From assembly GCA_902470905.1 (NCBI GenBank), contig CABRIC010000012.1, positions 1 through 41,174 of the forward strand: 41,174 bases of DNA. The letters are read 5' to 3'. The position numbers and the translations under genes are program-made. This document shows, piece by piece, positions 31,293 through 39,410 of this stretch; within the stretch, counting starts at the first letter, position 1, and each line of letters opens with the position of its first letter. The notes beneath the pieces were generated by a model, which searched no databases, was not told where the DNA came from, and saw only the letters and a program-made list of their open reading frames with translations. The DNA is from an uncultured Collinsella sp. Lineage in GTDB: Bacteria > Actinomycetota > Coriobacteriia > Coriobacteriales > Coriobacteriaceae.

Positions 31293-31491
31293 GATGTCTC
31301 CGTTTCGAATGGCCGCGGCGGCATGCGCCAGCTGCCGTTGGTATAACGCTACTAGTATACCCGCAACGTTTTGTCGTGCCGAACTTTCCGGTAAGCGTTG
31401 TGTTTTCGGCGGGGTTGGCACCGGGGCAAAGCGCGCGAGGTACAGGTGTAAGATATGCGACAGATTGACGAGTGTTGTCTTTGCCCTGAGG

Positions 31492-32088
31492 ATGGCGATA
31501 CCAGTGGACCTTCGCATCAAGAAAACCTACCGCGCCCTGTTCGATGCCTTTACCGAGCTTCTCGAGGAGCATCGTTTTGAGGACCTGACGGTTGCCATGC
31601 TGTGCGACCGCGCCATGATTCGCCGCACGACGTTCTACAAGCACTTTCGCGACAAGAACGATTACTTTGCCTTTTATATCGATGAGCTCATGTCGGGCTT
31701 GCCGCAAAAACAGCCCGATGAGGCCGGCGCGGTATCTGCCGAGGACGTGCGCGCGCTTCGGCACGCGATTTTGGACGATGCCATGGATTTGATTCTGGCG
31801 CACGAGCGGCTCATGGATAACATTTTGGCAAGCAGCATGTCGGGCATGTTGACCAACGTTATTTGCGACCGCATTGCCCGCTCCATCCGCGAGCGTGTGA
31901 TGAACGTGCTTGCCGAGGATGCCCTGGCCCCCGTGTCACTCGAGACGACGTCTGAGTTTGTCGCCGGCGGTATTATTCGACTTTTCACGATATGGTGGGA
32001 ATCGGGCCACGATCTTGAGCGTCGACCTGAGATAGCCGATGTGGTCGATGCACTGTTTGAGCGGACCATGACACCGGTGCATCACTAG
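31492..32088 (+). CDS. TetR/AcrR-family regulator
   Basis: 198 residues from ATG 31492; the ribosome binding site is weak, and GTG 31504 is an alternative. The TetR helix-turn-helix is clear (RFEDLTVAMLCDRAMIRRTTFYKHFRDKNDYF). The C-terminal ~130 residues are helical and variable as usual for the ligand domain. It is divergent from lemA (199-base gap), which may be its target. It ends three bases before the tRNA-Ser 3' end on the opposite strand. Confidence 0.88.
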   Translation: MAIPVDLRIKKTYRALFDAFTELLEEHRFEDLTVAMLCDRAMIRRTTFYKHFRDKNDYFAFYIDELMSGLPQKQPDEAGAVSAEDVRALRHAILDDAMDLILAHERLMDNILASSMSGMLTNVICDRIARSIRERVMNVLAEDALAPVSLETTSEFVAGGIIRLFTIWWESGHDLERRPEIADVVDALFERTMTPVHH

Positions 32089-32091
32089 GAG

Positions 32092-32181
32092 TGGCGGAGA
32101 GAGGGGGATTCGAACCCCCGGAACGCTCTCGCGCTCAACGGTTTTCAAGACCGCCGCATTCAACCGCTCTGCCATCTCTCC
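32092..32181 (-). tRNA. tRNA-Ser (UGA anticodon)
   Basis: Read on the minus strand, the acceptor 5' strand GGAGAGA pairs with TCTCTCC, followed by discriminator G and an encoded CCA (32094-32092). The anticodon loop CTTGAAA gives anticodon TGA. A long variable arm (GAGCGCGAGAGCGTTC region) marks a class II tRNA, and the T-arm reads GGGGGTTCGAATCCCCC. Serine codons UCN are read. Confidence 0.97.
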
Positions 32182-32232
32182 GTGAGTCGTAATGATAGCA
32201 TCGTTTTGGATTTGCAACAGGGAAGGCGAACG

Positions 32233-34014
32233 ATGACGATCACCGAAATCGATGAGAAGTTCATGCGTGAGGCGCTGGCCGAGGCGCGCGCCGCCGCTGC
32301 GGTGGGCGAGGTGCCCATCGGAGCCGTAGTGGTGCGCGACGGCGAGATTGTCGCGCGGGCGCATAATCGCCGCGAGCTCGACCAGGATCCTTCGGCGCAT
32401 GCCGAGTTTTCGGCCCTGTGCGCCGCCGCTCAGTCGCTTGGACGCTGGCGTCTTTCCGATTGTACGGTCTACGTGACGCTCGAGCCCTGCTGCATGTGCG
32501 CGGGGCTTATGGTTAACGCGCGCGTGGGGCGCTGCGTGTACGGCGCGGCCGATGCTAAAGCGGGCGCTCTGGGGTCGCTATACGACCTCAATGCCGATTC
32601 GCGCCTGAATCATCGGTTTAATGTGACCGCCGGCGTGCTGGCAGACGAGTGCCGCGCGGTGCTGAGCGGTTATTTTAGTGGGCTGCGTGGCACCGATGGT
32701 GCTGGCTGCGGTTGTGGGGCCGATCTTGAGGCGCATACCGCCCACGCCGAGGCGCTTGCGGGTGTCGAAGATACTGCCGTTGGGGCGGTCGATTTTGGTG
32801 CCGCGTGCCGCCGGCCCCGCCGTGTGCAGCTGGCGATCGACTCCTTTAAGGGCAGCGTTTCGAGCGCGCAGGCGGAGGAGGCCGTTGCCGAAGGTGTGCG
32901 CCGCGTGTGGCCCGATGCCCAGGTAAGCGCGCTGCCGCTGGCGGATGGCGGCGAGGGAACGCTCGATGCCGTTGCCGCGTGCGGCGGTGAGGTCGTGGCA
33001 TGTGAAGTCGCAGGCCCTCTGGGCGACTGTGTGTCTGCCCGGATGCTGGTGGACGGCGAGTACGAGTCGGCTGTAATCGAGATGGCCGAGGCGGCGGGTA
33101 TTGGGTATTCGCCTTGCACAGAGCCGGCGGCGTTGGCCGCTACGACCTATGGCGTGGGCGAGCTCATGCTTCGAGCGGTTCGTGCTGGGGCAAAGACTAT
33201 CTATATTGGTCTGGGCGGCAGTGCCACCAACGACGGTGGCGCCGGCATGCTGCAGGCGCTGGGCGCGCGTGTGGTCGATGATCAGGGCTGCGATGTCGCC
33301 CCTGGTCTCGCGGGGCTTGAGCAGGTGGCGAGTATCGATTTGGCACCGGCGCTTCGGGCGCTGAATAGCGCGCGTATCGTCGTGCTCTCTGATGTCGAGA
33401 ACCCGCTCGTGGGGCGTCGTGGGGCACTTGCAGTGTTTGGCGGGCAAAAGGGCCTGCCGACAGACGATGTCGAAGCGCTGGGCAGGTACGACAGTTGGAT
33501 GGTCGGCTACGGCCGCCTGCTCGATGCGGCGATTACCGGGGTGCGGGCTCAGGGGTTGTTGCGCGTGCCCGAGGGCGTGCGGACATTTGGCTCGGTGCTC
33601 GGCGTGCCTGGCGCGGGCGCGGCAGGTGGCTTGGGCGCCGCGCTGCTGGCGCTCGGTGCTGAGTTGCGTTCGGGCGTGGAGACGGTGCTCGATCTGATTG
33701 GGTTTGACGAGCGCGTGCGCGATGTCGACCTGGTCATTACAGGCGAGGGCAACATGGACGAGCAATCCGCTGCCGGCAAGGCGCCGGTGGGCGTGGCCCG
33801 CCGTGCCAATCGCTATGGCAAGCCGGTAGTCGCCGTCGTGGGCGGTCGTGCGGATAATTTGGATGCGGTGTATGGTCAGGGCATCGACTTGGTCCTGCCG
33901 GTCTGCCGCAGGCCCATGCCTCTTGACCAAGCGCTCGACCCCCAGGAAGCCACAACCAACCTCATCTGCGCCGGTGAAGCAGCCGCCCAAGCCTACGACC
34001 TCGCCCGCCTCTAA
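32233..34014 (+). CDS. tadA: TadA (tRNA adenosine deaminase) fused to glycerate kinase
   Basis: A single 593-residue frame from ATG 32233 (GAAGG upstream) with no internal stop. Residues ~1-150 are a complete TadA deaminase: HAE (His56, Glu58) and PCCMC (Cys86, Cys89) form the zinc site, and the C-terminal LSGYF region is present. TadA converts A34 to inosine in tRNA-Arg(ACG). Residues ~152-196 are a Cys/Gly/Ala-rich linker. Residues ~197-593 are a full type I glycerate kinase: LAIDSFKGSVSS, LPLADGGEGT, GLGGSATNDGG and TGEGNMDEQSAAGKAP, which phosphorylates glycerate to 2- or 3-phosphoglycerate. The two activities have no known connection. A spurious join by a sequencing error is possible but both halves are intact. 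Confidence 0.9.
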   Translation: MTITEIDEKFMREALAEARAAAAVGEVPIGAVVVRDGEIVARAHNRRELDQDPSAHAEFSALCAAAQSLGRWRLSDCTVYVTLEPCCMCAGLMVNARVGRCVYGAADAKAGALGSLYDLNADSRLNHRFNVTAGVLADECRAVLSGYFSGLRGTDGAGCGCGADLEAHTAHAEALAGVEDTAVGAVDFGAACRRPRRVQLAIDSFKGSVSSAQAEEAVAEGVRRVWPDAQVSALPLADGGEGTLDAVAACGGEVVACEVAGPLGDCVSARMLVDGEYESAVIEMAEAAGIGYSPCTEPAALAATTYGVGELMLRAVRAGAKTIYIGLGGSATNDGGAGMLQALGARVVDDQGCDVAPGLAGLEQVASIDLAPALRALNSARIVVLSDVENPLVGRRGALAVFGGQKGLPTDDVEALGRYDSWMVGYGRLLDAAITGVRAQGLLRVPEGVRTFGSVLGVPGAGAAGGLGAALLALGAELRSGVETVLDLIGFDERVRDVDLVITGEGNMDEQSAAGKAPVGVARRANRYGKPVVAVVGGRADNLDAVYGQGIDLVLPVCRRPMPLDQALDPQEATTNLICAGEAAAQAYDLARL

Positions 34015-34029
34015 AACCCAACTCCCTAT

Positions 34030-34098
34030 AAGTTGCGGTGGAATAGTTCCTGTTTGGCGGCTCAGGCGGCAAAAACAGGAACTATTCCACCGCAACTT
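34030..34098. repeat. perfect 26-base hairpin after the fusion gene
   Basis: 34030-34055 is exactly complementary to 34073-34098, with a 17-base loop, 16 bases after the stop. One arm (ACTATTCCACCGCAACTT) recurs at 9831-9848. Confidence 0.85.
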
Positions 34099-34160
34099 CG
34101 AGAATGGCTATCCGAGGCTGGTCGCCTTGGGCCTTGGGTCGGACCGTCCGCCATGAAATG

Positions 34161-34300
34161 CGGCCATCTACTACGTTTAGCCGAGCGCCCTTGACCATCC
34201 CGGATTTTGTGAAATTAAAACCGCAGGTAGAAAGCTTGCCGATTTTCGAAAAAGCCGGCTATGGTTGACCCCTGCGGCCTAAACGTAGTAGATAGGCCCC
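34161..34300. repeat. imperfect long inverted repeat
   Basis: ATCTACTACGTTTA near 34167-34180 is perfectly complementary to TAAACGTAGTAGAT near 34279-34292. Complementarity continues imperfectly inward (TTGACCAT with ATGGTTGA) over arms of about 40 bases. Confidence 0.75.
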
Positions 34301-34326
34301 TTTTGTGGCACGGCAGCAGACCAGTC

Positions 34327-34397
34327 TTTTTGGGACGGGGCTTATTTGACTACCTGTCGATCTGATTGCCCAAGTAGTCAAAAAGCCCCGTCCCAAA
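34327..34397. repeat. GGGACGGGG-core inverted repeat
   Basis: TTTGGGACGGGGCTTATTTG (from 34329) is complementary, with one mismatch, to the sequence ending TCCCAAA at 34397. The inner edges are GACTAC and GTAGTC. Its right half in reverse matches the terminator-like element at 21422-21458. Confidence 0.8.
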
Positions 34398-34449
34398 TTA
34401 GCTACCTTGCCCCATCGGGCGGGAGCGGGTAAGATATATCGAGCGCCTA

Positions 34450-34554
34450 GCGCGTTCGATGGGTTCGGATGACGACATGTTCCGAATCTGGTCAGGTCCG
34501 GAAGGAAGCAGCCATAAGGAGCCTCTGTCGGGCATCCGAATCCATCGAGTGCGC
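34450..34554 (+). ncRNA. ffs: signal recognition particle RNA (4.5S-type)
   Basis: The universally conserved apical part is present: GGTCAGGTCCGGAAGGAAGC at 34490-34509, followed by AGCCATAAGGAG. Long-range pairing of GATGGGTTCGGATG (5' side) with CATCCGAATCCATC (3' side), extended by GCGC/GCGC at the ends, gives the single long hairpin of small bacterial SRP RNA, about 105 nt. A TTTTTT tract follows at 34560-34565. It binds Ffh for co-translational membrane targeting. Exact ends are estimated from pairing. Confidence 0.95.
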
Positions 34555-34573
34555 AGGCGTTTTTTGGTGCCGC

Positions 34574-34678
34574 GGCTACCCGCGAGTGCCGGCAGGGCGC
34601 TTGGTGTCTCGCTGGTCCTCGGCTTCGCCTGCGGGATCGCTCGACTACCAAGCGCCCTGCCGGCACCCGCGGGTAGCC
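34574..34678. repeat. long hairpin directly after the SRP RNA
   Basis: 32-base arms (34574-34605 and 34647-34678) match with one mismatch. An outer TTTTGGT/ACCAAAA pair uses the T-tract behind the SRP RNA. It probably ends transcription of ffs and also behaves as one of the dispersed long hairpins. Confidence 0.85.
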
Positions 34679-34890
34679 GACCAAAACCGCCTGAAGGGTC
34701 ACATTTATCTGATAATTGAATCCCCGGCGTTATGCCGCTCGCTGGCGTTGCCAAAACATCGGCTGCTACGTGCCTTGGGCGCTAGTGACCGTTGCCCTTA
34801 CATCTGTAACGAGTTGCTTACGCATCTCCAGGGTTCTCCGTACTATCATGAATCAGATTGAATTGAGATGATGATAGGGAGCGCCTTTTT
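34679..34890 (+). promoter_or_regulatory. upstream region of the second ABC exporter
   Basis: No ORF is seen. A candidate promoter is TTACGC (34818-34823), 17 bases, TACTAT (34841-34846). AGGGAG (34877-34882) is the ribosome binding site of the following gene. No regulator gene or clear operator is adjacent. Confidence 0.4.
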
Positions 34891-36744
34891 ATGATTGAGC
34901 TGCTCAGGCGTTTTGGTGGTAAGTTTCGCCGGTATATGGTGATTGGCCCTGCGTGCAAGTTGATTGAAGTGATCTTTGACCTGCTGACGCCGCTGGTGAT
35001 TGCCCAGATGATCGATAAAGGTATCGGTGCGCACGACGTGAGTGCCGTCGTCCGCTACGGCATGGTGCTCGCCGCCATGGCTGTAATCGGCATCTCGTTT
35101 ACGCTTGTTTGCCAGAAGATGGCGGCGCTCACCTCGCAGGGCATGGGTACTGACATTCGCGGCGCACTCTACCAGCACATCAACAAGCTGAGCTATGCCG
35201 AGCTCGACCGCTTTGGCACGCCGTCGCTCATCACGCGCATTACCAACGACGTTAACCAGGTCCAGCTCGCTGTGGCGCTGGGCGTGCGCATGCTCATCCG
35301 CTGGCCCTTTCTAGCGGTGGGCTCCATGTGCGCGGCCCTTGCCATCGACCTTAAGCTCGGCATCATCTTTTTGATCTGCACGCCCGCCATTGGCCTGGTG
35401 TTCTGGGTTGTCATGGCGCGCTGCATTCCGTACTACAAGCAGCTGCAGGCAAAGCTCGACCGCATCGCGCTTATCTGCCGCGAGGGCCTTTCGGGCGCCC
35501 GCGTGGTTCGCGCCTTCGTGCGCGAAGATCACGAGCGCGAGCGCTTTGCGCAGGCCGCCGACGACCAGGCCAATACTGCCATCGCGGTGGGCAAGCTCTC
35601 GTCGATTCTCAACCCCGTCACGTTTTTGGTGATGAACCTGGGCGTGTGCGCCATCCTGTGGGTGGGCGGCATCCAGGTCAGCGTGGGCGAGCTTACGCAG
35701 GGCCAGGTCATGGCGTTTGTGAACTACATGACGCAGACCCTGACCTCCATCGTGTACGTCGCCAACCTGGTCGTGGTCTTTACCAAGGCGAGCGCCAGCG
35801 CGTCGCGTATCAACGAGGTGCTCAATTGCGTGCCGAGCATTAGCGACGAGGGCAACCAGCCGGTCGTGCTGCCCAAGCCGGGCAATGTCGCTCCAGTTCC
35901 TGCGCTGAGCTTTGGCCATGCGAGCTTCTCGTTTGGCGCCGGCGCTGTCAACGCTGTCAACGATGTGACGCTGGAGCTTCCGCTGGGCAAGACACTCGGC
36001 ATTATCGGCGGTACGGGCAGCGGTAAGTCCACGCTCGTCTCACTTATCCCGCGCCTGTACGATGCGAGCACCGGCCGCGTGAGCGTGATGGGCGCCGACG
36101 TGCGCACTTGGCCGCTCGATCAGCTGCGCCATGTGGTCGCGACCGTTCCGCAGCGCGCGTCGCTGGTGAGCGGCACCATCCGTAGCAACCTGACCTGGCG
36201 TGACGAGTCGGCGACCGACGAGGAGCTCTGGGCGGCACTCGACATGGCACAGGCGAGCGAGTTCGTGCGCAACAAGCCGCAGGGGCTCGACGCCCCGGTC
36301 GAGGCGGGGGGCAAGAACTTTAGCGGTGGCCAGCGCCAGCGCCTGACTATCGCGCGTGCCCTGGTGGGCTCGCCACAGATCCTGATTATGGATGACTCCG
36401 CATCGGCGCTCGACTTTAAGACCGATGCGGCGCTTCGCCATGCCATTCGCGAGCGCAGCGTGCGCGGCGCTGCCGAGGGCGGGCTGCCGCTGACAACGGT
36501 GATTGTGAGCCAACGCGTCTCGACCGTGCGCGACGCCGACATGATCTGTGTGCTCGATCACGGTTCGGTCGCGGGCCTGGGTACGCACGGTGAGCTGTAC
36601 GCGACCTGCCAGCTCTATCGCGAGATTTGCCAGTCGCAGCTGCGTCGCGAGGAGCTCGAGGGCCAGCAGGGGAGTGCGGCGCCCGCGTCCGCCCCGGGCG
36701 CCCCGATCGCCTCCGCATCCGTCTGCGCAAGGGAGGGTTGCTAA
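34891..36744 (+). CDS. ABC exporter half-transporter, degenerate-site subunit (second pair)
   Basis: 617 residues. The N-terminal exporter membrane domain is followed by an ATPase domain with Walker A GGTGSGKST and canonical signature NFSGGQRQR. The Walker B catalytic position is Asp (LIMDDSASALDFKTD) and the switch His is Gln (VIVSQRVST), as in the first subunit of the 23416-27154 pair, to which it is clearly paralogous. The C-terminal ~30 residues are an Ala/Pro/Ser tail that adds nothing recognisable. The stop is immediately followed by the partner's ATG. It should form a heterodimeric exporter with the next product. Confidence 0.92.
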   Translation: MIELLRRFGGKFRRYMVIGPACKLIEVIFDLLTPLVIAQMIDKGIGAHDVSAVVRYGMVLAAMAVIGISFTLVCQKMAALTSQGMGTDIRGALYQHINKLSYAELDRFGTPSLITRITNDVNQVQLAVALGVRMLIRWPFLAVGSMCAALAIDLKLGIIFLICTPAIGLVFWVVMARCIPYYKQLQAKLDRIALICREGLSGARVVRAFVREDHERERFAQAADDQANTAIAVGKLSSILNPVTFLVMNLGVCAILWVGGIQVSVGELTQGQVMAFVNYMTQTLTSIVYVANLVVVFTKASASASRINEVLNCVPSISDEGNQPVVLPKPGNVAPVPALSFGHASFSFGAGAVNAVNDVTLELPLGKTLGIIGGTGSGKSTLVSLIPRLYDASTGRVSVMGADVRTWPLDQLRHVVATVPQRASLVSGTIRSNLTWRDESATDEELWAALDMAQASEFVRNKPQGLDAPVEAGGKNFSGGQRQRLTIARALVGSPQILIMDDSASALDFKTDAALRHAIRERSVRGAAEGGLPLTTVIVSQRVSTVRDADMICVLDHGSVAGLGTHGELYATCQLYREICQSQLRREELEGQQGSAAPASAPGAPIASASVCAREGC

Positions 36745-38604
36745 ATGAATCCGTACACTTCTTCCGGTTCGGTCGCCACGATGACGGCCAACGTGTCCGG
36801 CAACGATAGCCTCAACGACCTGGGTGACGGCCCACGCCAGCCCGGCGACCCCGAGCGCTATCCCGTGGGCGCGGTGACCCGCCGCCTGATGGGCTATGTC
36901 CGTCCGCATCGCATTTCGTTTGTTGTGTCGTTTGTGAGTGCCGCCATCTCCGTGATTCTGCAGCTCTACACGCCGATTCTCATTGGTGAGGGCATCGACC
37001 TGATTATTGCTGCCGGGCAGGTGGACTTCGACGCGCTGCTGCCGCTTGTCACCAAGCTCGCGATTGTCGTCGTAGGTGCCGCGGCTTTCCAGTGGCTGCA
37101 GGGCTATTGCGTCAACCGCCTGTCCTACGAGACGGTGCGCGACATGCGTGTGGAGGCGAGCGACAAGCTCAGCCGCATGCCGCTCAGCTTTATCGACAGC
37201 CATGCCCACGGCGACCTTATGAGCCGCGTGGTCAACGACGTCGATCAGGTGGGCGACGGTCTGCTGCAGGGCTTCACGCAGCTCTTTACCGGCGTCATCA
37301 CCATCGTGGGCACGCTTGCGTTTATGCTCTCCATCAACCTGGCCATGACGCTCGTGGTGGTGCTCGTCACGCCGCTTTCCATTTTTGCAGCCGGCGCCAT
37401 CGCCAAGCTTTCCAATAAGAGCTTTACGGCGCAGCAGCGCATTCAAGGGCAGCTCGGTGGTCATATCGAGGAGTATGTGGGCGAGCAAAAGCTGGTGGAT
37501 GCGTTTGCCTACGGCCCGAACGCCCAAGCGCGCTTCGACGCCCTCAACGCCGAGCTCTATACGGCAGGTGAGCGCGCGCAGTTTATGGGTTCGCTCTCTA
37601 ACCCCGGTACGCGCTTCATCAACAACATCATCTACGCCGTGGTCGCTGTGATTGGCTGCGTGGGCGTGATCACGGGCGTGCCCGCTGCGCTCACGGTGGG
37701 TGGCGTGCAGATTTTCCTGTCCTACGCCAACCAGTACACCAAGCCGTTCAACGAGGTCACCAACGTCATTACGCAGATCCAGACGGCGTATGCCTCGGCG
37801 CGCCGCATGTTTGCACTGCTCGACGCCCGCGAGCAGGAGCCCGATGCGTCAGATGCCGTGGAGCTTGCCGTCCCGCGTGGCGAGGTGACCTTTGAACACG
37901 TGGACTTTAGCTATGTGCCCGACCGCAAGTTGCTGCAGGATATCTGCATCGAGGCCAAGCCCGGCATGCGTTTTGCCCTGGTCGGCCCCACGGGCTGCGG
38001 TAAGACAACGCTCATCAATCTGCTGCTGCGTTTTTACGATATCGATGCCGGCCGCATCATGGTCGATGGCCGGTCTTCGCGTGACTACACGCGCGCAAGC
38101 CTGCGCCGTGCCTTTGGCATGGTGCTGCAGGATACGTGGCTGTTCGAGGGCACCGTGGCCGAAAACATCGCTTACGGTCGCCCCGATGCTACGCGTGAGC
38201 AGATTGTCGAGGCCGCCAAGCGCGCTCATGCGCATAAGTTTATCGTGCAGTTGCCAGGCGGCTACGATACGGTCATCGGCGAGGACGGCGGCACGTTTAG
38301 CCAGGGCCAAAAGCAGCTGCTGTGCATCGCGCGCGTCATGCTCACCGATCCGGCGATTCTGCTGCTGGACGAGGCGACCTCGAGTATCGATACGCGTACC
38401 GAGCTGCAGGTGCAGGCGGCATTCGACGAGCTTATGGCCGGCCGCACAAGCTTTGTGGTGGCGCACCGCCTGTCGACGATCCGCAACGCCGACTGCATCC
38501 TGGTCATGCGCGACGGCCAGATTATCGAGCGCGGCACGCACGACGAGCTGCTAACGGCAGGCGGCTTCTACGCCGAACTCTACCGCAGCCAGTTTGCCCA
38601 GTGA
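36745..38604 (+). CDS. ABC exporter half-transporter, catalytic subunit (second pair)
   Basis: 619 residues; the start follows the preceding TAA with no gap and GGGAGGG lies upstream. About 45 polar N-terminal residues precede the membrane domain. The ATPase domain has Walker A GPTGCGKTT, Walker B LLLDEATSSID with catalytic Glu, and an intact switch VVAHRLST. Its signature TFSQGQKQL is the non-canonical type seen in catalytic partners of heterodimers. Together with the previous subunit this gives one active and one degenerate ATP site. Substrate is unknown; unlike the first pair, no MarR gene is attached. Confidence 0.92.
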   Translation: MNPYTSSGSVATMTANVSGNDSLNDLGDGPRQPGDPERYPVGAVTRRLMGYVRPHRISFVVSFVSAAISVILQLYTPILIGEGIDLIIAAGQVDFDALLPLVTKLAIVVVGAAAFQWLQGYCVNRLSYETVRDMRVEASDKLSRMPLSFIDSHAHGDLMSRVVNDVDQVGDGLLQGFTQLFTGVITIVGTLAFMLSINLAMTLVVVLVTPLSIFAAGAIAKLSNKSFTAQQRIQGQLGGHIEEYVGEQKLVDAFAYGPNAQARFDALNAELYTAGERAQFMGSLSNPGTRFINNIIYAVVAVIGCVGVITGVPAALTVGGVQIFLSYANQYTKPFNEVTNVITQIQTAYASARRMFALLDAREQEPDASDAVELAVPRGEVTFEHVDFSYVPDRKLLQDICIEAKPGMRFALVGPTGCGKTTLINLLLRFYDIDAGRIMVDGRSSRDYTRASLRRAFGMVLQDTWLFEGTVAENIAYGRPDATREQIVEAAKRAHAHKFIVQLPGGYDTVIGEDGGTFSQGQKQLLCIARVMLTDPAILLLDEATSSIDTRTELQVQAAFDELMAGRTSFVVAHRLSTIRNADCILVMRDGQIIERGTHDELLTAGGFYAELYRSQFAQ

Positions 38605-38644
38605 GCACGGCCGTGGGGCAAATTAATCAATCGACAGACGGTGG

Positions 38645-38672
38645 TTTACATCTGTCACGTTAGTACTAAGAT
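38645..38672 (+). promoter_or_regulatory. candidate promoter of the flavodoxin-like gene
   Basis: TTTACA (38645-38650), 16 bases, TAAGAT (38667-38672), about 60 bases before the start. Confidence 0.45.
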
Positions 38673-38731
38673 ATTCATCTAATAAATTGCATTAGTGGCT
38701 TTAGTTTTGGGGGAAACGAGGCAACGTGACT

Positions 38732-39283
38732 ATGACGTGCTCTTTGGTGGTTAACAGCAAGAGCGGTAATACCAGGATGGTTTCGGGCGCGATCAAGCGC
38801 GCTCTGCAGGCTGCGGGTGTTGAGTTTGTCCATGCCGCGGCGTTGAGCGACGATGCGGATGCAGATCAGGTTGCGCTCGAGGCGCAGGGCGCCTGCGCGG
38901 CCGACACAGTGCTCGTCGGTTTTTGGTGCGACAAGGGCGCGTGTACGCCTTCGGTCGCGACGTTGCTCTCCGCCTTGCACGGCAAGCGCGTCTTCCTGTT
39001 TGGCACCTGCGGTTTTGGCGCCAGCGAGGAGTACTTTAGGCAGATTATCGACCGCGTATCGTCTAACTTGGCCAATGATGCCGAGCTTGCGGGCTGGGCA
39101 ATGTGCCAGGGCAAGATGGGTCCTGCCGTAAAGCAGCGCTACGAGGCAATGCTTGAGCAAGAACCCGAAAACGCGCGCTATAAGATGCTGCTCGACAACT
39201 GGGTTGCCGCGAAGGACCATCCCACCAAAGAGGACCTGGACAACATGGCCGCAGCCGCCAAGAAGGCCGTGCTGGGCGAGTAG
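38732..39283 (+). CDS. flavodoxin-family protein (BilS-like)
   Basis: 183 residues from ATG 38732; GTG 38726 in frame is equally possible since GAGG lies just upstream of both. The N-terminal NSKSGNTRMVSGAIKRAL is a flavodoxin-type FMN phosphate loop. The tracts VGFWCDKGACTPSVATLLSAL, FLFGTCGFGASEEYF, WAMCQGKM and the C-terminal HPTKEDLDNM resemble the flavodoxin-like family that includes BilS, an accessory protein of bacterial bilirubin reductase. No BilR-type reductase gene is in the window, so that role is not implied. It probably carries electrons or acts as a small flavin reductase. Confidence 0.8.
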   Translation: MTCSLVVNSKSGNTRMVSGAIKRALQAAGVEFVHAAALSDDADADQVALEAQGACAADTVLVGFWCDKGACTPSVATLLSALHGKRVFLFGTCGFGASEEYFRQIIDRVSSNLANDAELAGWAMCQGKMGPAVKQRYEAMLEQEPENARYKMLLDNWVAAKDHPTKEDLDNMAAAAKKAVLGE

Positions 39284-39325
39284 CCTCGCCGTTCGCGGTG
39301 CCGTGCGTTCAATCGTACAAACGTG

Positions 39326-39353
39326 AAAGCCTCGAAATTCCCGAGGCTTTTTT
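39326..39353 (+). terminator. intrinsic terminator of the flavodoxin-like gene
   Basis: AAAGCCTCG (39326-39334) pairs with CGAGGCTTT (39342-39350), followed by TTT. Confidence 0.9.
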
Positions 39354-39354
39354 C

Positions 39355-39398
39355 TTGACAGGGGATCGCACCGTGGAAATATGAACAGTGTTCATATT
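39355..39398 (+). promoter_or_regulatory. promoter and palindromic operator of the TetR gene
   Basis: A consensus -35 TTGACA (39355-39360) is followed by a -10 near 39380 (TATGAA, 19-base spacing). The -10 lies within a perfect 10-1-10 palindrome (39378-39398) centred on TGAACAGTGTTCA. Repressor binding there would block RNA polymerase. Confidence 0.75.
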
Positions 39399-39410
39399 GG
39401 AGGTGAGGGC

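Noticed and set aside
32680..32830. Frameshift or missed stop joining two separate genes tadA and glxK
   Set aside because: No ribosome binding site or good start precedes the kinase motifs, both domains are in one clean frame, and the linker shows no homopolymer tract. It remains to be confirmed by reads.
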